This document shows, in pieces, positions 46,063-56,581 of a stretch of 60,448 bases of DNA. The position numbers and the translations under genes are program-made. This stretch comes from an uncultured beta proteobacterium (GTDB taxonomy: Bacteria > Pseudomonadota > Gammaproteobacteria > Burkholderiales > Burkholderiaceae_C): positions 1 to 60,448 of the forward strand of contig CAJBBZ010000010.1 of NCBI GenBank assembly GCA_903951445.1, written 5' to 3'. Under the pieces are notes generated by a model, which worked only from the letters and a program-made list of their open reading frames with translations, was not told the origin of the DNA and did not search any database. Position 1 is the first letter of the stretch, and the number at the start of each line of letters is the position of its first letter.

Positions 46063-46998
46063 CTATTGCAAAGCCTGCACCCCGGCCACCAGCCAGCCAC
46101 CGCCGGATTTGGGTTTGGTCATGTTCCAGACCTCGCGGAAGGGGCTGGGGCTGGCGCTCGACTCTTCGCGGATCATGCCGGTGAACTCCACGCTGGCCAT
46201 GTATTCATCGGCCAATTCTTCGATACCCAGCAAATGCGCGTCAATGGATAGCACTTCGGTTTGGTTGGGCTTGGCGCCGGTATGGGCCTCGCGCTCGGAG
46301 AGCTGGGTACGGATTTCGGTCAACATGCCATCGGTCATCATGGCGCGCAGGCTGCTGATATCGGCCTTATCCCAGGCCGCTTGCAGGGTAATGAAATTAG
46401 CTTTGGCGGCGCGTAAAAAGCCTTCGGTGTCAAAGCCTGTGGGCACGCCCCAAGCCTGCGAGCCTGCGAGCGCCGAGCCGATCATCGAGCCACCCGCAGG
46501 TGCGCTTGCTTGGAATTGCGTGCCTTGGGGCTCGCGCTCCCAGGGACGGGCCGAGGCGTCATTGCCTACGTTCTCGGGCCGGTAAGCCGTGCGCTGCTGG
46601 GTGTTCATCGAGTCACCAGCATAGGCAAGTCCATCGCCCTGCGGGCGGCGGTTCCGCATCAAAAACCGAAATACCATGAAGGCCAACATCAGTGCTCCGA
46701 CGATGAGCAATATCTGGCCCATGCCTTCGCCCAGGCCCATGGAATGCGCCAACCAAGCCAAGCCCAGTCCAGCGGCCAGTCCACCGAGCATCGCACCCCA
46801 AGGGCGGCTCGGTGCGGCAGCGCCCGGTTTGGCAGCGGCGTTGCCCACACCCTGCGCTGGTGCGTTGGGGGCACTGTCGCGCTGGGTCACGTTACTTGAT
46901 TGGCGCCCCATCGATTTGCCGCCGGCCAGGCGCCCGGCCTCGGCCTGCAAGCTGAACAATAAAACAAAAGCCGCTATCAAAGCAGTCAACCATTTCAT
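46063..46998 (-). CDS. Tim44-like domain protein
   Basis: A 311-residue protein with an N-terminal signal or anchor (WLTALIAAFVLLFSLQAEAG), a Gly/Ala-rich linker and one or two hydrophobic helices (about 80-115: LGGLAAGLGLAWLAHSMGLG, ILLIVGALMLAFMVFRFLM). A C-terminal Tim44 domain follows (FLRAAKANFITLQAAWDKAD, EELADEYMASVEFTGMIREE). In mitochondria Tim44 ties Hsp70 to the import channel; bacterial relatives are membrane-associated with poorly defined function. It sits inside the ubiquinone block between ubiE and ubiJ. Confidence 0.87.
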   Translation of the reverse strand: MKWLTALIAAFVLLFSLQAEAGRLAGGKSMGRQSSNVTQRDSAPNAPAQGVGNAAAKPGAAAPSRPWGAMLGGLAAGLGLAWLAHSMGLGEGMGQILLIVGALMLAFMVFRFLMRNRRPQGDGLAYAGDSMNTQQRTAYRPENVGNDASARPWEREPQGTQFQASAPAGGSMIGSALAGSQAWGVPTGFDTEGFLRAAKANFITLQAAWDKADISSLRAMMTDGMLTEIRTQLSEREAHTGAKPNQTEVLSIDAHLLGIEELADEYMASVEFTGMIREESSASPSPFREVWNMTKPKSGGGWLVAGVQALQ

Positions 46999-47094
46999 AT
47001 CGAATCCTTCAAAACAACAAAATACCGCACATCAAGGCTGTTAAGTGCGGCCTGCAACGCGCTTTGCAAGCACAGCAGGCGAATTAGCACTTCG

Positions 47095-47826
47095 TCAGCA
47101 CTTGATACCCACATGCAACGCCGCTATGCCACCAGTCAGGTTGTGGTAGTCCACATGGCCGAAACCACCGGTGTGCATCATGGCCTTGAGTTCGTCCTGG
47201 CCCGGATGCATGCGGATGGACTCGGCTAGGTAGCGGTAGCTAGCGTCATCACCAGCCACGAGCTTACCTAAGACGGGTAAAACCTTAAACGAATACCAGT
47301 CATAGGCCTTTTCTAAGGGGGGGGCTATCTTGGAGAACTCCAGCACCAGCAGCTTGCCACCGGGGCGCAACACGCGGCACATCTCGGCCAGCGCCAGGTC
47401 TTTGTGCGTCATATTGCGCAGGCCAAAGGCCACGCTGACCAGGTCGAAATAGCCATCGGCAAAGGGCAGGCGCTCGGCATCGCAAACCACGGTAGGCAGC
47501 AGTACACCGGCGTCGAGCAGGCGGTTGCGCCCGGTGCTGAGCATGGCGTGGTTGATGTCGGTATGCACCACCTGGCCGCGCTTGCCCACTTTGCCGGCAA
47601 AAGCCAGCGCCAGGTCGCCGGTGCCACCCGCGATGTCCAGGGCTTTGTCGCTTTCCTGCAAGTTGGCCACCAGCACGGTGTACGCCTTCCAGGCACGGTG
47701 CAGGCCGCCGGACATTAAGTCGTTCATGACGTCGTATTTGGAAGCCACCGAATCAAAAACGCCGCGCACCCGACGCGCTTTTTCCGCCTCATCCACCGAC
47801 TGAAATCCAAAATGCGTGGTGCTCAT
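47095..47826 (-). CDS. ubiE: Ubiquinone/menaquinone methyltransferase UbiE
   Basis: A 243-residue SAM-dependent C-methyltransferase acting on 2-octaprenyl-6-methoxy-benzoquinol (and demethylmenaquinone). Family motifs are [36 protein letters not shown] and DINHAML for SAM, plus [20 protein letters not shown] and [22 protein letters not shown] at the C terminus is diagnostic. It lies 15 bases downstream of the DUF971 gene. Confidence 0.96.
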   Translation of the reverse strand: MSTTHFGFQSVDEAEKARRVRGVFDSVASKYDVMNDLMSGGLHRAWKAYTVLVANLQESDKALDIAGGTGDLALAFAGKVGKRGQVVHTDINHAMLSTGRNRLLDAGVLLPTVVCDAERLPFADGYFDLVSVAFGLRNMTHKDLALAEMCRVLRPGGKLLVLEFSKIAPPLEKAYDWYSFKVLPVLGKLVAGDDASYRYLAESIRMHPGQDELKAMMHTGGFGHVDYHNLTGGIAALHVGIKC

Positions 47827-47841
47827 GGTGCTCTGCCCTGT

Positions 47842-48255
47842 TCAATGGCTGGCGCAGCCCTGGCCAGCAGCCACCGGCATCGGCGCATCGCGTTCGCGCC
47901 CAGCCTCTTGCAAACGCTTTTCATAATCGCGCCACAAGCGATCCTGCTCAGCGCCCAGAAAATACAAATAGTCCCAGGAAAAAATACCGGTGTCATGCCC
48001 GTCTGAAAAACGTGGTTGCACCGCGTAGTTGCCCACCGGGTCCAGCGCCTCGAGGCCCACCAAACGCTTGCCGGTTTGCAGCACTTCCTGCCCCGGACCG
48101 TGGCCTTGCACTTCGGCGGAAGGGGAATAAATCCGCATCAATTCAAACGGGATACGAAAGTCGGCACCATCTGAAAAACTGACTTGCAATACGCGCGATT
48201 GGCTGTGCACCGTCAGGTCTTGCGGGGTGGGGGAATGTTTGCTCAGGCCGGCCAT
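47842..48255 (-). CDS. DUF971 (GBBH-like N-terminal domain) protein
   Basis: A 137-residue protein with the DUF971 pattern: LQVSFSDGADFRIPFELMRI early, then GNYAVQPRFSDGHDTGIFSW and DYLYFLG. The fold is that of the N-terminal zinc-binding domain of gamma-butyrobetaine hydroxylase, but it stands alone. Related single-domain proteins have been connected with iron-sulfur cluster metabolism, which I cannot test here. It is the first gene of the ubiE block. Confidence 0.85.
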   Translation of the reverse strand: MAGLSKHSPTPQDLTVHSQSRVLQVSFSDGADFRIPFELMRIYSPSAEVQGHGPGQEVLQTGKRLVGLEALDPVGNYAVQPRFSDGHDTGIFSWDYLYFLGAEQDRLWRDYEKRLQEAGRERDAPMPVAAGQGCASH

Positions 48256-48323
48256 AGCTAATTCAATCGGGTAATAAGTACGCAGATGCAGGGTGGACCC
48301 CAGGAGTCTGCGACTGTAACCGC

Positions 48324-51300
48324 CTATACCAGCACCCGCTCAATGCCCCCAGCATTGGCCTTTTGCACAAAGGCGGGCAACCATTGCTCACCCAGAATCA
48401 GGCGCGCCATTTCGACCACGATGTAGTCCGCCTCCAAGAGGCCGTTATTCAGGTCATTGCCGTAGCGGCTCAGGCCTTGCAGGCAACTGGGGCAACTGGT
48501 CAGGATTTTTATGGGGCCGCCTGCGGCCAGGCCTTGCTCGGCTTTAAGCGCTGCCAGATCGTCCGCGCCCTGGCGTAATTGCTCTTCTTTGCGAAATCGG
48601 ATTTGCGTGGAAATGTCGGGCCGGGTCACGCCCAGGGTGCCGGACTCGCCGCAGCAGCGTTCGCTTTTGAGCACGGTATCGCCCACCAAGGCCTTGACGG
48701 TTTTCATTGGGTCCTGGAGCTTCATGGGGCTGTGGCAAGGGTCGTGGTAAAGATAGCCGGACGCAGCGGGGGCCGAGCCATCGGCTACTAGCGCAGAGCC
48801 TAAGGTAATGCCTTTTTCAAGCAAATATTCGTGGATGTCGATGATGCGGCAGCCGGGGAATATTTTGTCGAACTCATAGCCTTGCAGTTGGTCGTAACAG
48901 GTACCGCAACTGACCACCACGGTTTTGATGTCCAGGTAGTTCAGGGTATTGGCGACGCGGTGAAACAGCACGCGGTTGTCGGTGATGATTTTTTCCGCCT
49001 TATCCGCCTGCCCGCTGCCGCGCTGCGGATAGCCGCAGCACAAATAGCCCGGCGGCAAGACGGTTTGAACGCCCGCATGCCAGAGCATGGCCTGGGTTGC
49101 CAAACCCACCTGGCTAAACAAGCGCTCGGAGCCGCAACCGGGGAAGTAAAACACCGCTTCAGTTTCAGCGGTAGTGGCCTGCGGGTCGCGGATGATGGGC
49201 ACGTAGTCGGCGTCTTCAATATCCAGCAAAGCGCGCGCGGTGCGCTTTGGCAAGCCGCCGGGCATTTTTTTATTGATGAAGTGAATTACTTGCTCTTTGA
49301 TGGGCGCGACGCCCACGGTGGAAGGCGGCTTGGCGGTCTGGCGGTTTGCCAGCACGCGGAGCACATCATTGGCCAGACGCTGCGCTTTAAAGCCCACGCC
49401 CACCATCATGCTGCGCATTAACTTGATGGTTTGCGGGTTGGTGGCGTTCAGAAACAGCATGGCCAGTGCATTGCCCGGCCTGAAACTTTTTTTCCCCATC
49501 TTGCGCAAAAGATTGCGCATATGCATGGTGACGTCGCCAAAATCGATTTTGACGGGGCAAGGGCTTTCGCACTGGTGGCATACGGTGCAGTGGTCGGCCA
49601 CGTCTTCAAATTCTTGCCAGTGTTTGATGGACACGCCACGGCGCGTTTGCTCTTCGTACAAAAACGCCTCGACCAACAGCGAGGTGGCCAAAATTTTGTT
49701 GCGCGGGCTGTAGAGTAAGTTGGCGCGCGGCACATGGGTGGCGCACACCGGTTTGCATTTGCCGCAGCGTAAACAGTCTTTGATCGAATCGGCAATCGCG
49801 CCGATATCGCTTTGCTGCATGATGAGCGATTCATGGCCCATCAATCCAAACGAGGGCGTGTAGGCATGGCGCAGGTCAGCGCCGTGGTTCGCAACACCGT
49901 TCAAACCCTGGCGCAGCAGCTTGCCTTTGTTGAAGTGCCCTTGCGGGTCTATGCGCGCTTTGTAGTCTGCAAAGGGCTGCAATTCGGCGTCGGTCAAAAA
50001 CTCGAGTTTGGTAATGCCGATGCCGTGCTCGCCCGAAATCACGCCGTCCAAAGAACGCGCCAGCGCCATGATGCGCTTGACCGCCTGGTGCGCCGCTTGC
50101 AGCATGGCGTAGTCGTCGCTGTTGACCGGGATATTGGTGTGCACATTGCCATCGCCCGCATGCATATGCAGCGCCACCCAGACGCGGCCCTTTAGCACGC
50201 GCTTGTGTATTGCTACACATTCCTTAAGGATGGCTGCAAAAGCCGAGCCGGTAAATATGCTGTGCAGCGGCGCCTGTAGTTGCGTTTTCCAACTGGCACG
50301 CAATCGGTGGTCTTGCAATTGCGGAAACAGCGCATCTACATCATCCAGCCAACCCTGCCACTGCGCGCGCACGCTGGCAATCAAGTCCTGCGCTTGCGCG
50401 ACCCGGTCTTCCAGTAGTTCGGCAGACGAGATGCCGTTGGCGTCGTCGCTCTTACCCAAAGGCAAATCGCTGCGTGCAAAAAATTCGGACAGCGCGTCGC
50501 ACAAGGCGAGCTTGTTCCGCAAAGACAGTTCGATGTTGATGCGCTCGATGCCGTCGGTGTACTCGCCCATGCGCTCTAGCGGAATCACCACGTCTTCGTT
50601 GATTTTGAAGGCATTGGTGTGGCGGCTGATAGCGGCAGTGCGTTTGCGGTCTAGCCAAAATTTGCGCCGCGCTTCAGGGCTGATCGCGACAAAGCCTTCG
50701 CCGCTGCGCGCATTGGCCAGGCGCACTACTTCCGAAGTGGCGCGCGCCACCGCATCGGGGTCGTCGCCGGCAATATCGCCCACCAGTACCATCTTGGGCA
50801 GGCCAGAGCCGCCGCCTAACTCGGCCGCGCGCTTGCTTTTGGTGGCATAGCCCACGGCCTTGAGGTAGCGGTCGTCCATATGCTCCAGCCCGGCCAGCAG
50901 CACGCCGCTGCGCTTTTGCTCGGCGAACATAAAGTCTTTGATGTCCACGATGCTGGGCACCGCGTCCCGCGCTTTGCCGAAAAACTCCAGGCACACGGTG
51001 CGCGTATGCGCCGGCATGCGGTGTAGCACCCAAGAGGCGCTGGTAATCAGGCCGTCGCAGCCCTCTTTTTGGATGCCGGGCAGGCCGCTTAAAAATTTAT
51101 CGGTGACGTCCTTGCCTAGACCAGCTTTGCGAAACGCCGGGCCGGGAATCGTCAGGGTTTCGTTGCGTAACCGAGTTTTGCCATCGGCCTTGAAATACTG
51201 CAGTTCAAACACCGCCTGCGCTGCGTCATGGATCTTGCCCATGTTGTGATGGAGGCGCGTCACCTCCAGCCATTGCGCATCCGGCGTCACCATGCGCCAA

Positions 51301-52259
51301 CTGGCCAGGTTGTCCAAGGCAGTGCCCCAGAGCACGGCTTTTTTGCCCCCCGCATTCATGGCGATATTGCCGCCTATGCACGAAGCCTCGGCCGACGTTG
51401 GGTCCACGGCAAACACAAAGCCGGCGCGTTCAGCGGCATCGGCTACGCGCTGCGTGACCACACCGGCCTCGGTCCAGATGGTGGCCACTTCGTGGTCCAT
51501 GCCGGGCAAAGTACGCATTTGCACCGGGCCCAGGGTTTCGAGCTTTTCGGTGTTGATGACCACGCTCTTCCAGGTCAGCGGCACCGCGCCGCCGGTGTAG
51601 CCGGTGCCGCCGCCGCGCGGAATGATGGTCAGTTCTAGTTCGATACAGCCTTTGACCAAGCGCGCCATTTCCTCTTCACTGTCGGGTGTGAGCACCACAA
51701 AGGGGTATTCCACCCGCCAGTCGGTGGCATCCGTCACATGCGACACCCGGCTCAGGCCGTCGAACTTGATATTGTCCCGCGCCGTTAGTCGCCCCAGCAC
51801 CCGCTGCGTCTTGCGGCGCAATGTGCCCACTTCGACAAAGGCAGCATCAAAAGCATCGACCGCCGCCTGCGCCGCGTCCAGCAAGGTGCCGACCAAAGCA
51901 TCGTGCCCGCCGGCGCCTTGCGGCGTGCGACGCTTGTGAACTTCGCCCAAGCGGTGGCGCAGCGCATCGACCAACATGCGGCGGCGCTTGGGGTTGTCCA
52001 GCAAATCGTCTTGCAAATAGGGGTTGCGCTGTACTACCCAAATATCGCCGAGCACCTCGTACAACATGCGCGCCGAGCGCCCGGTGTTGCGCTCCTCACG
52101 CAGCAGCAGCAAAGTGTCCCAGGCCGCAGGCCCGAGCAGGCGGATGACAATTTCGCGATCAGAAAACGAGGTGTAGTTATACGGAATTTCGCGGATGCGC
52201 TCGGCGTGGGGCGGGGCCGCTGCGGGCAGCAGATGCAATAAAGAGGTGGGGGCGTTCAT
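48324..52259 (-). CDS. FAD-linked oxidase/Fe-S dehydrogenase fusion (DUF3683, D-2-hydroxyacid type)
   Basis: A 1311-residue fused dehydrogenase. Order: an N-terminal DUF3683 domain (about 1-170; [19 protein letters not shown]), an FAD-binding type 4 domain ([20 protein letters not shown]), a C-terminal FAD-oxidase domain ([31 protein letters not shown]), two [4Fe-4S] motifs ([16 protein letters not shown] and [15 protein letters not shown]), then two CCG domains ([32 protein letters not shown]). It resembles D-lactate or D-2-hydroxyglutarate dehydrogenases that feed electrons to quinone. ATG at 52259 (MNAPTSLLH) is chosen. No glycolate or lactate cluster surrounds it. Confidence 0.9.
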   Translation of the reverse strand: MNAPTSLLHLLPAAAPPHAERIREIPYNYTSFSDREIVIRLLGPAAWDTLLLLREERNTGRSARMLYEVLGDIWVVQRNPYLQDDLLDNPKRRRMLVDALRHRLGEVHKRRTPQGAGGHDALVGTLLDAAQAAVDAFDAAFVEVGTLRRKTQRVLGRLTARDNIKFDGLSRVSHVTDATDWRVEYPFVVLTPDSEEEMARLVKGCIELELTIIPRGGGTGYTGGAVPLTWKSVVINTEKLETLGPVQMRTLPGMDHEVATIWTEAGVVTQRVADAAERAGFVFAVDPTSAEASCIGGNIAMNAGGKKAVLWGTALDNLASWRMVTPDAQWLEVTRLHHNMGKIHDAAQAVFELQYFKADGKTRLRNETLTIPGPAFRKAGLGKDVTDKFLSGLPGIQKEGCDGLITSASWVLHRMPAHTRTVCLEFFGKARDAVPSIVDIKDFMFAEQKRSGVLLAGLEHMDDRYLKAVGYATKSKRAAELGGGSGLPKMVLVGDIAGDDPDAVARATSEVVRLANARSGEGFVAISPEARRKFWLDRKRTAAISRHTNAFKINEDVVIPLERMGEYTDGIERINIELSLRNKLALCDALSEFFARSDLPLGKSDDANGISSAELLEDRVAQAQDLIASVRAQWQGWLDDVDALFPQLQDHRLRASWKTQLQAPLHSIFTGSAFAAILKECVAIHKRVLKGRVWVALHMHAGDGNVHTNIPVNSDDYAMLQAAHQAVKRIMALARSLDGVISGEHGIGITKLEFLTDAELQPFADYKARIDPQGHFNKGKLLRQGLNGVANHGADLRHAYTPSFGLMGHESLIMQQSDIGAIADSIKDCLRCGKCKPVCATHVPRANLLYSPRNKILATSLLVEAFLYEEQTRRGVSIKHWQEFEDVADHCTVCHQCESPCPVKIDFGDVTMHMRNLLRKMGKKSFRPGNALAMLFLNATNPQTIKLMRSMMVGVGFKAQRLANDVLRVLANRQTAKPPSTVGVAPIKEQVIHFINKKMPGGLPKRTARALLDIEDADYVPIIRDPQATTAETEAVFYFPGCGSERLFSQVGLATQAMLWHAGVQTVLPPGYLCCGYPQRGSGQADKAEKIITDNRVLFHRVANTLNYLDIKTVVVSCGTCYDQLQGYEFDKIFPGCRIIDIHEYLLEKGITLGSALVADGSAPAASGYLYHDPCHSPMKLQDPMKTVKALVGDTVLKSERCCGESGTLGVTRPDISTQIRFRKEEQLRQGADDLAALKAEQGLAAGGPIKILTSCPSCLQGLSRYGNDLNNGLLEADYIVVEMARLILGEQWLPAFVQKANAGGIERVLV

Positions 52260-52384
52260 CAGGAATGGGGAATGGCTTGGCCTACGCCTTGATAAGGGTA
52301 CGGGCCGAAAGTGATTTTCGATATTACCGCAGTGCAGCATAGATGCTGCTGCCCGCACGCAATCGCCCTGCACTGTGCGCCAGT

Positions 52385-52390
52385 TACAGT
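52385..52390 (+). promoter_or_regulatory. Candidate -10 box of ugpQ
   Basis: TACAGT lies seven bases before the ATG of ugpQ in the 138-base gap to the divergent dehydrogenase. If used, the transcript would begin at the start codon. There is no Shine-Dalgarno match in between. Confidence 0.3.
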
Positions 52391-52397
52391 GCCGCTT

Positions 52398-53198
52398 ATG
52401 ACAATTCAAAGTGCATTAGCCGATTGGCCCTACCCGCGCTGGATTGCGCACCGGGGTGCGGGCACGCTGGCGCCGGAAAACACCCTGGCCGCCTTTCGAT
52501 TAGGCGCTAGTTATGGTTACCGCATGTTTGAATGCGACGTCAAACTCAGCCGCGATGGCGTGCCTTTTTTGCTACACGACGATACGCTGACCCGCACCGC
52601 GCACGCTTTGCATCCTCACCACGCACCGGACCCGCAAGCCAGCGCAGTGGCCGGCGACTACCCCTGGCACACCTTGGCGCAATACGACGCAGGCGGCTGG
52701 CATAGCAGCACCTACGCCGGCGAGCCGCTGCCCACGCTGGCGCAAATCGCCCGCTTTTGCATCAGTAATAGCTGCTTTCTCAATATCGAGATCAAACCGA
52801 CAACAGGCACCGAACGCAATACGGGTGAGGTGGTGGCGCATCATGCAGCGCGGCTGTGGCAAGGTGTGGCGGTGCCGCCCCTGCTGACATCGTTTGATAT
52901 CGCCGCGCTGGAGGGCGCCATGGCGACCCAGCCGGAGCTGCCGCGCGGCCTGCTTATCCATGCGCTGGAAGACCAAAGCTGGGCGCAGTGGCTGGGTCAT
53001 GCCACTCGGCTCCAATGCCAAGCCATCGTCTGCAACCATGCACTTTGGAATACAGAGTCGGTCGCTCTGGCCAAAGCGGCAGGCTTTCGCTTACTGAGCT
53101 ATACCGTCAATGACGATGCTGTCGCAGCCCAATTACAAGGTTGGGGCACCGACGGCATCATCACCGACCGGGTGGATCACTTTGCACCATCGGCCTAG
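52398..53198 (+). CDS. ugpQ: Glycerophosphodiester phosphodiesterase UgpQ
   Basis: A 266-residue cytosolic GDPD enzyme that hydrolyses glycerophosphodiesters to glycerol-3-phosphate. [19 protein letters not shown] carries the catalytic His and metal Glu; [21 protein letters not shown] the second metal ligands and His. FLNIEIKP and [10 protein letters not shown] complete the barrel. No signal peptide is present. ATG at 52398 is preferred over a longer frame. It lies alone on the plus strand, convergent with a GNAT gene. Confidence 0.94.
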   Translation: MTIQSALADWPYPRWIAHRGAGTLAPENTLAAFRLGASYGYRMFECDVKLSRDGVPFLLHDDTLTRTAHALHPHHAPDPQASAVAGDYPWHTLAQYDAGGWHSSTYAGEPLPTLAQIARFCISNSCFLNIEIKPTTGTERNTGEVVAHHAARLWQGVAVPPLLTSFDIAALEGAMATQPELPRGLLIHALEDQSWAQWLGHATRLQCQAIVCNHALWNTESVALAKAAGFRLLSYTVNDDAVAAQLQGWGTDGIITDRVDHFAPSA

Positions 53199-53228
53199 CA
53201 ACACTAATAGTTAAGGCTCCCCATCGCC

Positions 53229-53780
53229 CTAGGCGCTGGGCGCTGGCAAAGCGGCGGGCTTGAGCACTTTCCAACAAACGGTCGTCCGCCCCGAGCCGTG
53301 CGGGCGGCGCCGGGGGTCGGGGTAAGTTTCAATTTCCACAAACCCCGCAGCGCGCATCATGCCCGCCGAGGCCAGGTTTTCCTCGTGGCGGTCGATAAAC
53401 ACCACATCCGCGCCGAGTTTGCCTAGTTCGGCTAAGGCGGCTCGCAGCAGCTGCGTGCCCAAGCCCCGGCCAACCCGGTCGCGTCGCACTACGGCTTCGC
53501 TGACATAGCCCTGGGGCGTACCACGTGCTTGCGGGGGCAGGTAGTCATCAAAGTCGGTGCTAAGACCAAAAGTCACCGCGCCTATCAATTGCCCCTGTTC
53601 CAGCGCCAGCACGCCAAAGGCGCGGCTCTGGGCAATGTCTTCTAAATGCTCGCCAATGCCGTCTTCGGGCAGGTAGTTCCAAATATTGGCGCCGTCGTCA
53701 AAAATAAGTGTGCGCAGCGCGGGCAGGTCTTGCGGCCCAGCGGCGGCCAAACGAACGTCGTGGTGGGGTGCCGCGCTCAT
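53229..53780 (-). CDS. GNAT family N-acetyltransferase
   Basis: A 183-residue acetyltransferase. The acetyl-CoA loop is seen as VVRRDRVGRGLGTQLLRAAL (R/Q-x-x-G-x-G/A). The preceding strand GQLIGAVTFGLSTD and the C-terminal strand AGFVEIETYP match the fold. It is similar to GNAT proteins that protect against toxic metabolites or modify amines, but no substrate can be named. It overlaps the small upstream membrane protein gene by four bases. Confidence 0.85.
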   Translation of the reverse strand: MSAAPHHDVRLAAAGPQDLPALRTLIFDDGANIWNYLPEDGIGEHLEDIAQSRAFGVLALEQGQLIGAVTFGLSTDFDDYLPPQARGTPQGYVSEAVVRRDRVGRGLGTQLLRAALAELGKLGADVVFIDRHEENLASAGMMRAAGFVEIETYPDPRRRPHGSGRTTVCWKVLKPAALPAPSA

Positions 53781-54055
53781 TTGCCCGCAGGTCGCAAAAA
53801 CGCGAGTTGGCTGAGCGAGCAGGCCAGCAGCAGACCGGCGTACGTGGCCATCTTGCCGTCATTGCCAAAAAACCAGAGCCCGCCAGACAAGGCGCAGCAA
53901 CCCACCAGGGAATTGAGCATGCCCAGCCCCAGCCAGCTGCCCGGCTTGGCGCGTATGCCCAGCACCACCGGGGCTGTCAAAGCCAGAAAAAACCCGACAA
54001 AAAGCGCTGGTGCCACAAAATTGAGCAAGTGGTTGACAAAGTCGAGCGGGCCCAT
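53777..54055 (-). CDS. Small membrane protein, three helices
   Basis: A 92-residue hydrophobic protein I cannot assign to a family. Predicted helices are at about residues 8-32 (LLNFVAPALFVGFFLALTAP), 40-62 (LGLGMLNSLVGCCALSGGLW) and 70-86 (ATYAGLLLACSLSQLAF). It is coupled (ATGA overlap) to the downstream GNAT gene and divergent from hemA, 44 bases away. Codon use is normal, so it is probably genuine. Confidence 0.75.
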   Translation of the reverse strand: MGPLDFVNHLLNFVAPALFVGFFLALTAPVVLGIRAKPGSWLGLGMLNSLVGCCALSGGLWFFGNDGKMATYAGLLLACSLSQLAFLRPAGK

Positions 54056-54082
54056 GAAATCTTTCGTAGTAGCATCAAATTT

Positions 54083-54088
54083 TATAAT
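54083..54088 (+). promoter_or_regulatory. Candidate -10 box of hemA
   Basis: A perfect TATAAT lies 11 bases before the hemA ATG at 54100, in the 44-base divergent gap. The upstream TTTCGTAG is a poor -35 match. The transcript would have a leader of only about five bases with no ribosome site. Confidence 0.45.
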
Positions 54089-54099
54089 CCCGCTTAACT

Positions 54100-55359
54100 A
54101 TGGCAGTCTGGGCACTCGGCATTAACCACAACACCGCTCCGCTGGACCTGCGCGGAAGGTTTGCCTTTGCCATCGACAAGATCGAGCCGCACCTCTTAGG
54201 CCTGCGCCAATCCATGCCCAGCGCCCCCGAAGCGGCCATTGTCTCCACCTGCAACCGCACCGAAATTTATTGCGCTGGGGACCAGACGCAAATGGAGCAC
54301 ACCCTGGACTGGCTGGCCCAATCGGGCGGCGTTTCTACCCACACCCTGCGCTCGCACACCTACAGCCTGAACGACGACGAGGCCGCCCGCCACGCGTTTC
54401 GGGTAGCCAGCGGGCTGGACTCCATGGTGCTTGGCGAGCCGCAAATCCTGGGACAACTCAAGGACGCGGTGCGCGCCGCCGAGTCCGCCGGGGCTCTGGG
54501 TAGCACTTTGTCGCAAATGTTTCAGCGCTCGTTTGCGGTGGCCAAAGAAGTGCGCAGCTCCACCGAAATCGGCGCCCACTCCATCAGCATGGCTGCCGCA
54601 GCGGTACGCTTGGCAGGGCAATTGTTTGAGGACATGGGCCAGGTCAAGGTTTTGTTTGTCGGTGCGGGCGAGATGATTGAGCTATGCAGCACCCACTTTG
54701 CCGCCAAAAACCCCAAGTCCATCACCATCGCCAACCGTACCCTAGAGCGCGGCGAGCAATTGGCCGGGCGCTTTGGCGCCGAAGTGATGCGCTTGTCAGA
54801 CCTGCCGGACCGGCTGGCCGAGTTTGATGCGGTGATCAGCTGCACCGCCAGCACCCTGCCCATCATCGGCCTGGGTGCGGTGGAGCGGGCCCTGAAAAAA
54901 CGCAAACGCCGCCCCATGTTCATGGTGGACCTGGCGGTGCCGCGCGACATCGAGCCCGAGGTGAAAAAACTGGGCGACGTGTATCTCTACACCGTGGACG
55001 ACTTGGCCGGCGTGGTGCAAACCGGCCAGGCTAACCGCCAGGCGGCCGTGGCCCAGGCCGAAGCGATTGTGGACGCAGGGGTACAAAGCTTTATGCACTG
55101 GCTGGACCAGCGCCACACCGTGCCCCTTATCCAGCAACTCAATGCCCAGGCCGACGCCTGGCGCGCACACGAACTGGCGCGCGCACGCAAGGCGCTGGCC
55201 AAAGGCGAGGATGTAGAGGCGGTGCTCGAAGCCTTGTCCAAAGGCTTGACGCAAAAAATGCTGCACGGCGCTTTTGCCGAATTGCACGGGGCCGACAACG
55301 TGGCCCGCGAGCGCGCCAGCCACGCCATCGAACACTTCTTTTTGCGCAAAGAGCGTTAG
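54100..55359 (+). CDS. hemA: Glutamyl-tRNA reductase HemA
   Basis: A 419-residue enzyme that reduces glutamyl-tRNA(Glu) to glutamate-1-semialdehyde, first step of C5 tetrapyrrole synthesis. The catalytic cysteine is Cys51 in [30 protein letters not shown] and [11 protein letters not shown] are family motifs. [15 protein letters not shown] is the NADPH site. The C-terminal dimerisation helix is present. It is followed by prfA and prmC, the classic hemA-prfA-prmC order. Confidence 0.97.
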   Translation: MAVWALGINHNTAPLDLRGRFAFAIDKIEPHLLGLRQSMPSAPEAAIVSTCNRTEIYCAGDQTQMEHTLDWLAQSGGVSTHTLRSHTYSLNDDEAARHAFRVASGLDSMVLGEPQILGQLKDAVRAAESAGALGSTLSQMFQRSFAVAKEVRSSTEIGAHSISMAAAAVRLAGQLFEDMGQVKVLFVGAGEMIELCSTHFAAKNPKSITIANRTLERGEQLAGRFGAEVMRLSDLPDRLAEFDAVISCTASTLPIIGLGAVERALKKRKRRPMFMVDLAVPRDIEPEVKKLGDVYLYTVDDLAGVVQTGQANRQAAVAQAEAIVDAGVQSFMHWLDQRHTVPLIQQLNAQADAWRAHELARARKALAKGEDVEAVLEALSKGLTQKMLHGAFAELHGADNVARERASHAIEHFFLRKER

Positions 55360-55473
55360 CGGCGCTACACGCTGACGCAGCGCCAGCCGCAGCGCTGCAT
55401 GCCGCCCACCGGCTGGCACACCGGCCTTTCCCCACCACACCGGGCCTCTTTGAGTCTCTTTTTGTATTTCGCC

Positions 55474-56571
55474 ATGAAACCGTTTTTACGCCAACAACTT
55501 GCTCGCTACACCGACCGCCTGGGCGAGTTGGAATTTTTGCTTTCGCGCGAAGACATCATGAAAGACATGACGCAGTTTTTGGCGCTCTCGCGTGAGCACA
55601 CCGAGGTAGGCGCAGTGGCCAGCCGCTGGGCGCGTTACCAGGAGCGCGAGGCCGATTTCACTACCGCCACCGAGATGCTAGCCAGCGCAGGCAACGATGC
55701 CGACATGACAGCCATGGCGCAGGAGGAAATGGACAGCGCGAGTGCCGAATTGACGCAACTCGAAGCGGAACTCACGCGCATGTTGCTGCCCAAAGACCCG
55801 GACGATGCGCGCAACGCCTTCGTGGAAATCCGCGCCGGCACCGGTGGCGATGAGTCCACGTTATTTGCCGGTGACTTGGCGCGCATGTACACCCGCTACT
55901 GCGACAGCCTGGGCTGGAAGACCGAGATCATGAGCGAATCAGCCAGCGAGCTGGGCGGCTACAAAGAGGTGGTGCTGCGCGTGGAAGGCCATAACGTGTA
56001 CGGCGCGCTAAAGTTTGAATCCGGCGGCCACCGCGTGCAACGCGTGCCGGTCACCGAAACCCAGGGCCGTATCCATACCAGCGCCTGCACCGTGGCGGTG
56101 CTGGCCGAGCCTGACGAAGCCGAAGCCATCAAGATCAACCCGGCAGACTTGCGCATTGACACCTACCGGGCCAGCGGCGCCGGTGGTCAGCACATCAACA
56201 AAACCGATTCGGCGGTGCGCATTACCCACTTGCCAACTGGCATAGTCGCCGAATGCCAGGATGGCCGCAGCCAGCACAGCAACAAAGCGCAAGCACTGCG
56301 CGTGCTGACCGCGCGCATTCAAGAAAAAGACCGCTCCGAGCGCGCCGCCAAAGACGCCGCCGAGCGCAAAAGCCTGGTCGGCACGGGCGACCGTAGCGAC
56401 CGCATCCGCACCTACAACTTCCCCCAAGGCCGCCTGACCGACCACCGCATCAACCTGACGCTGTACAAGCTGCTCACCATCATGGAAGGGGACTTGGGCG
56501 ATGTAGTGGAGGCGCTGCAAGCTTTTGAGGCCGCGCAGCAAATGGCGGATTTGGAGTTAGGTAAGGTTTAA
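55474..56571 (+). CDS. prfA: Peptide chain release factor 1
   Basis: A 365-residue class I release factor for UAA and UAG stops. The peptidyl-hydrolysis motif is [16 protein letters not shown] (GGQ, methylated on Gln by PrmC). Conserved features include [19 protein letters not shown] and [20 protein letters not shown]. The segment [10 protein letters not shown] and [14 protein letters not shown] close the domain. ATG at 55474 (MKPFLRQQL) is the family start. prmC follows 10 bases later. Confidence 0.97.
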   Translation: MKPFLRQQLARYTDRLGELEFLLSREDIMKDMTQFLALSREHTEVGAVASRWARYQEREADFTTATEMLASAGNDADMTAMAQEEMDSASAELTQLEAELTRMLLPKDPDDARNAFVEIRAGTGGDESTLFAGDLARMYTRYCDSLGWKTEIMSESASELGGYKEVVLRVEGHNVYGALKFESGGHRVQRVPVTETQGRIHTSACTVAVLAEPDEAEAIKINPADLRIDTYRASGAGGQHINKTDSAVRITHLPTGIVAECQDGRSQHSNKAQALRVLTARIQEKDRSERAAKDAAERKSLVGTGDRSDRIRTYNFPQGRLTDHRINLTLYKLLTIMEGDLGDVVEALQAFEAAQQMADLELGKV

Positions 56572-56581
56572 GGTAAAACCC

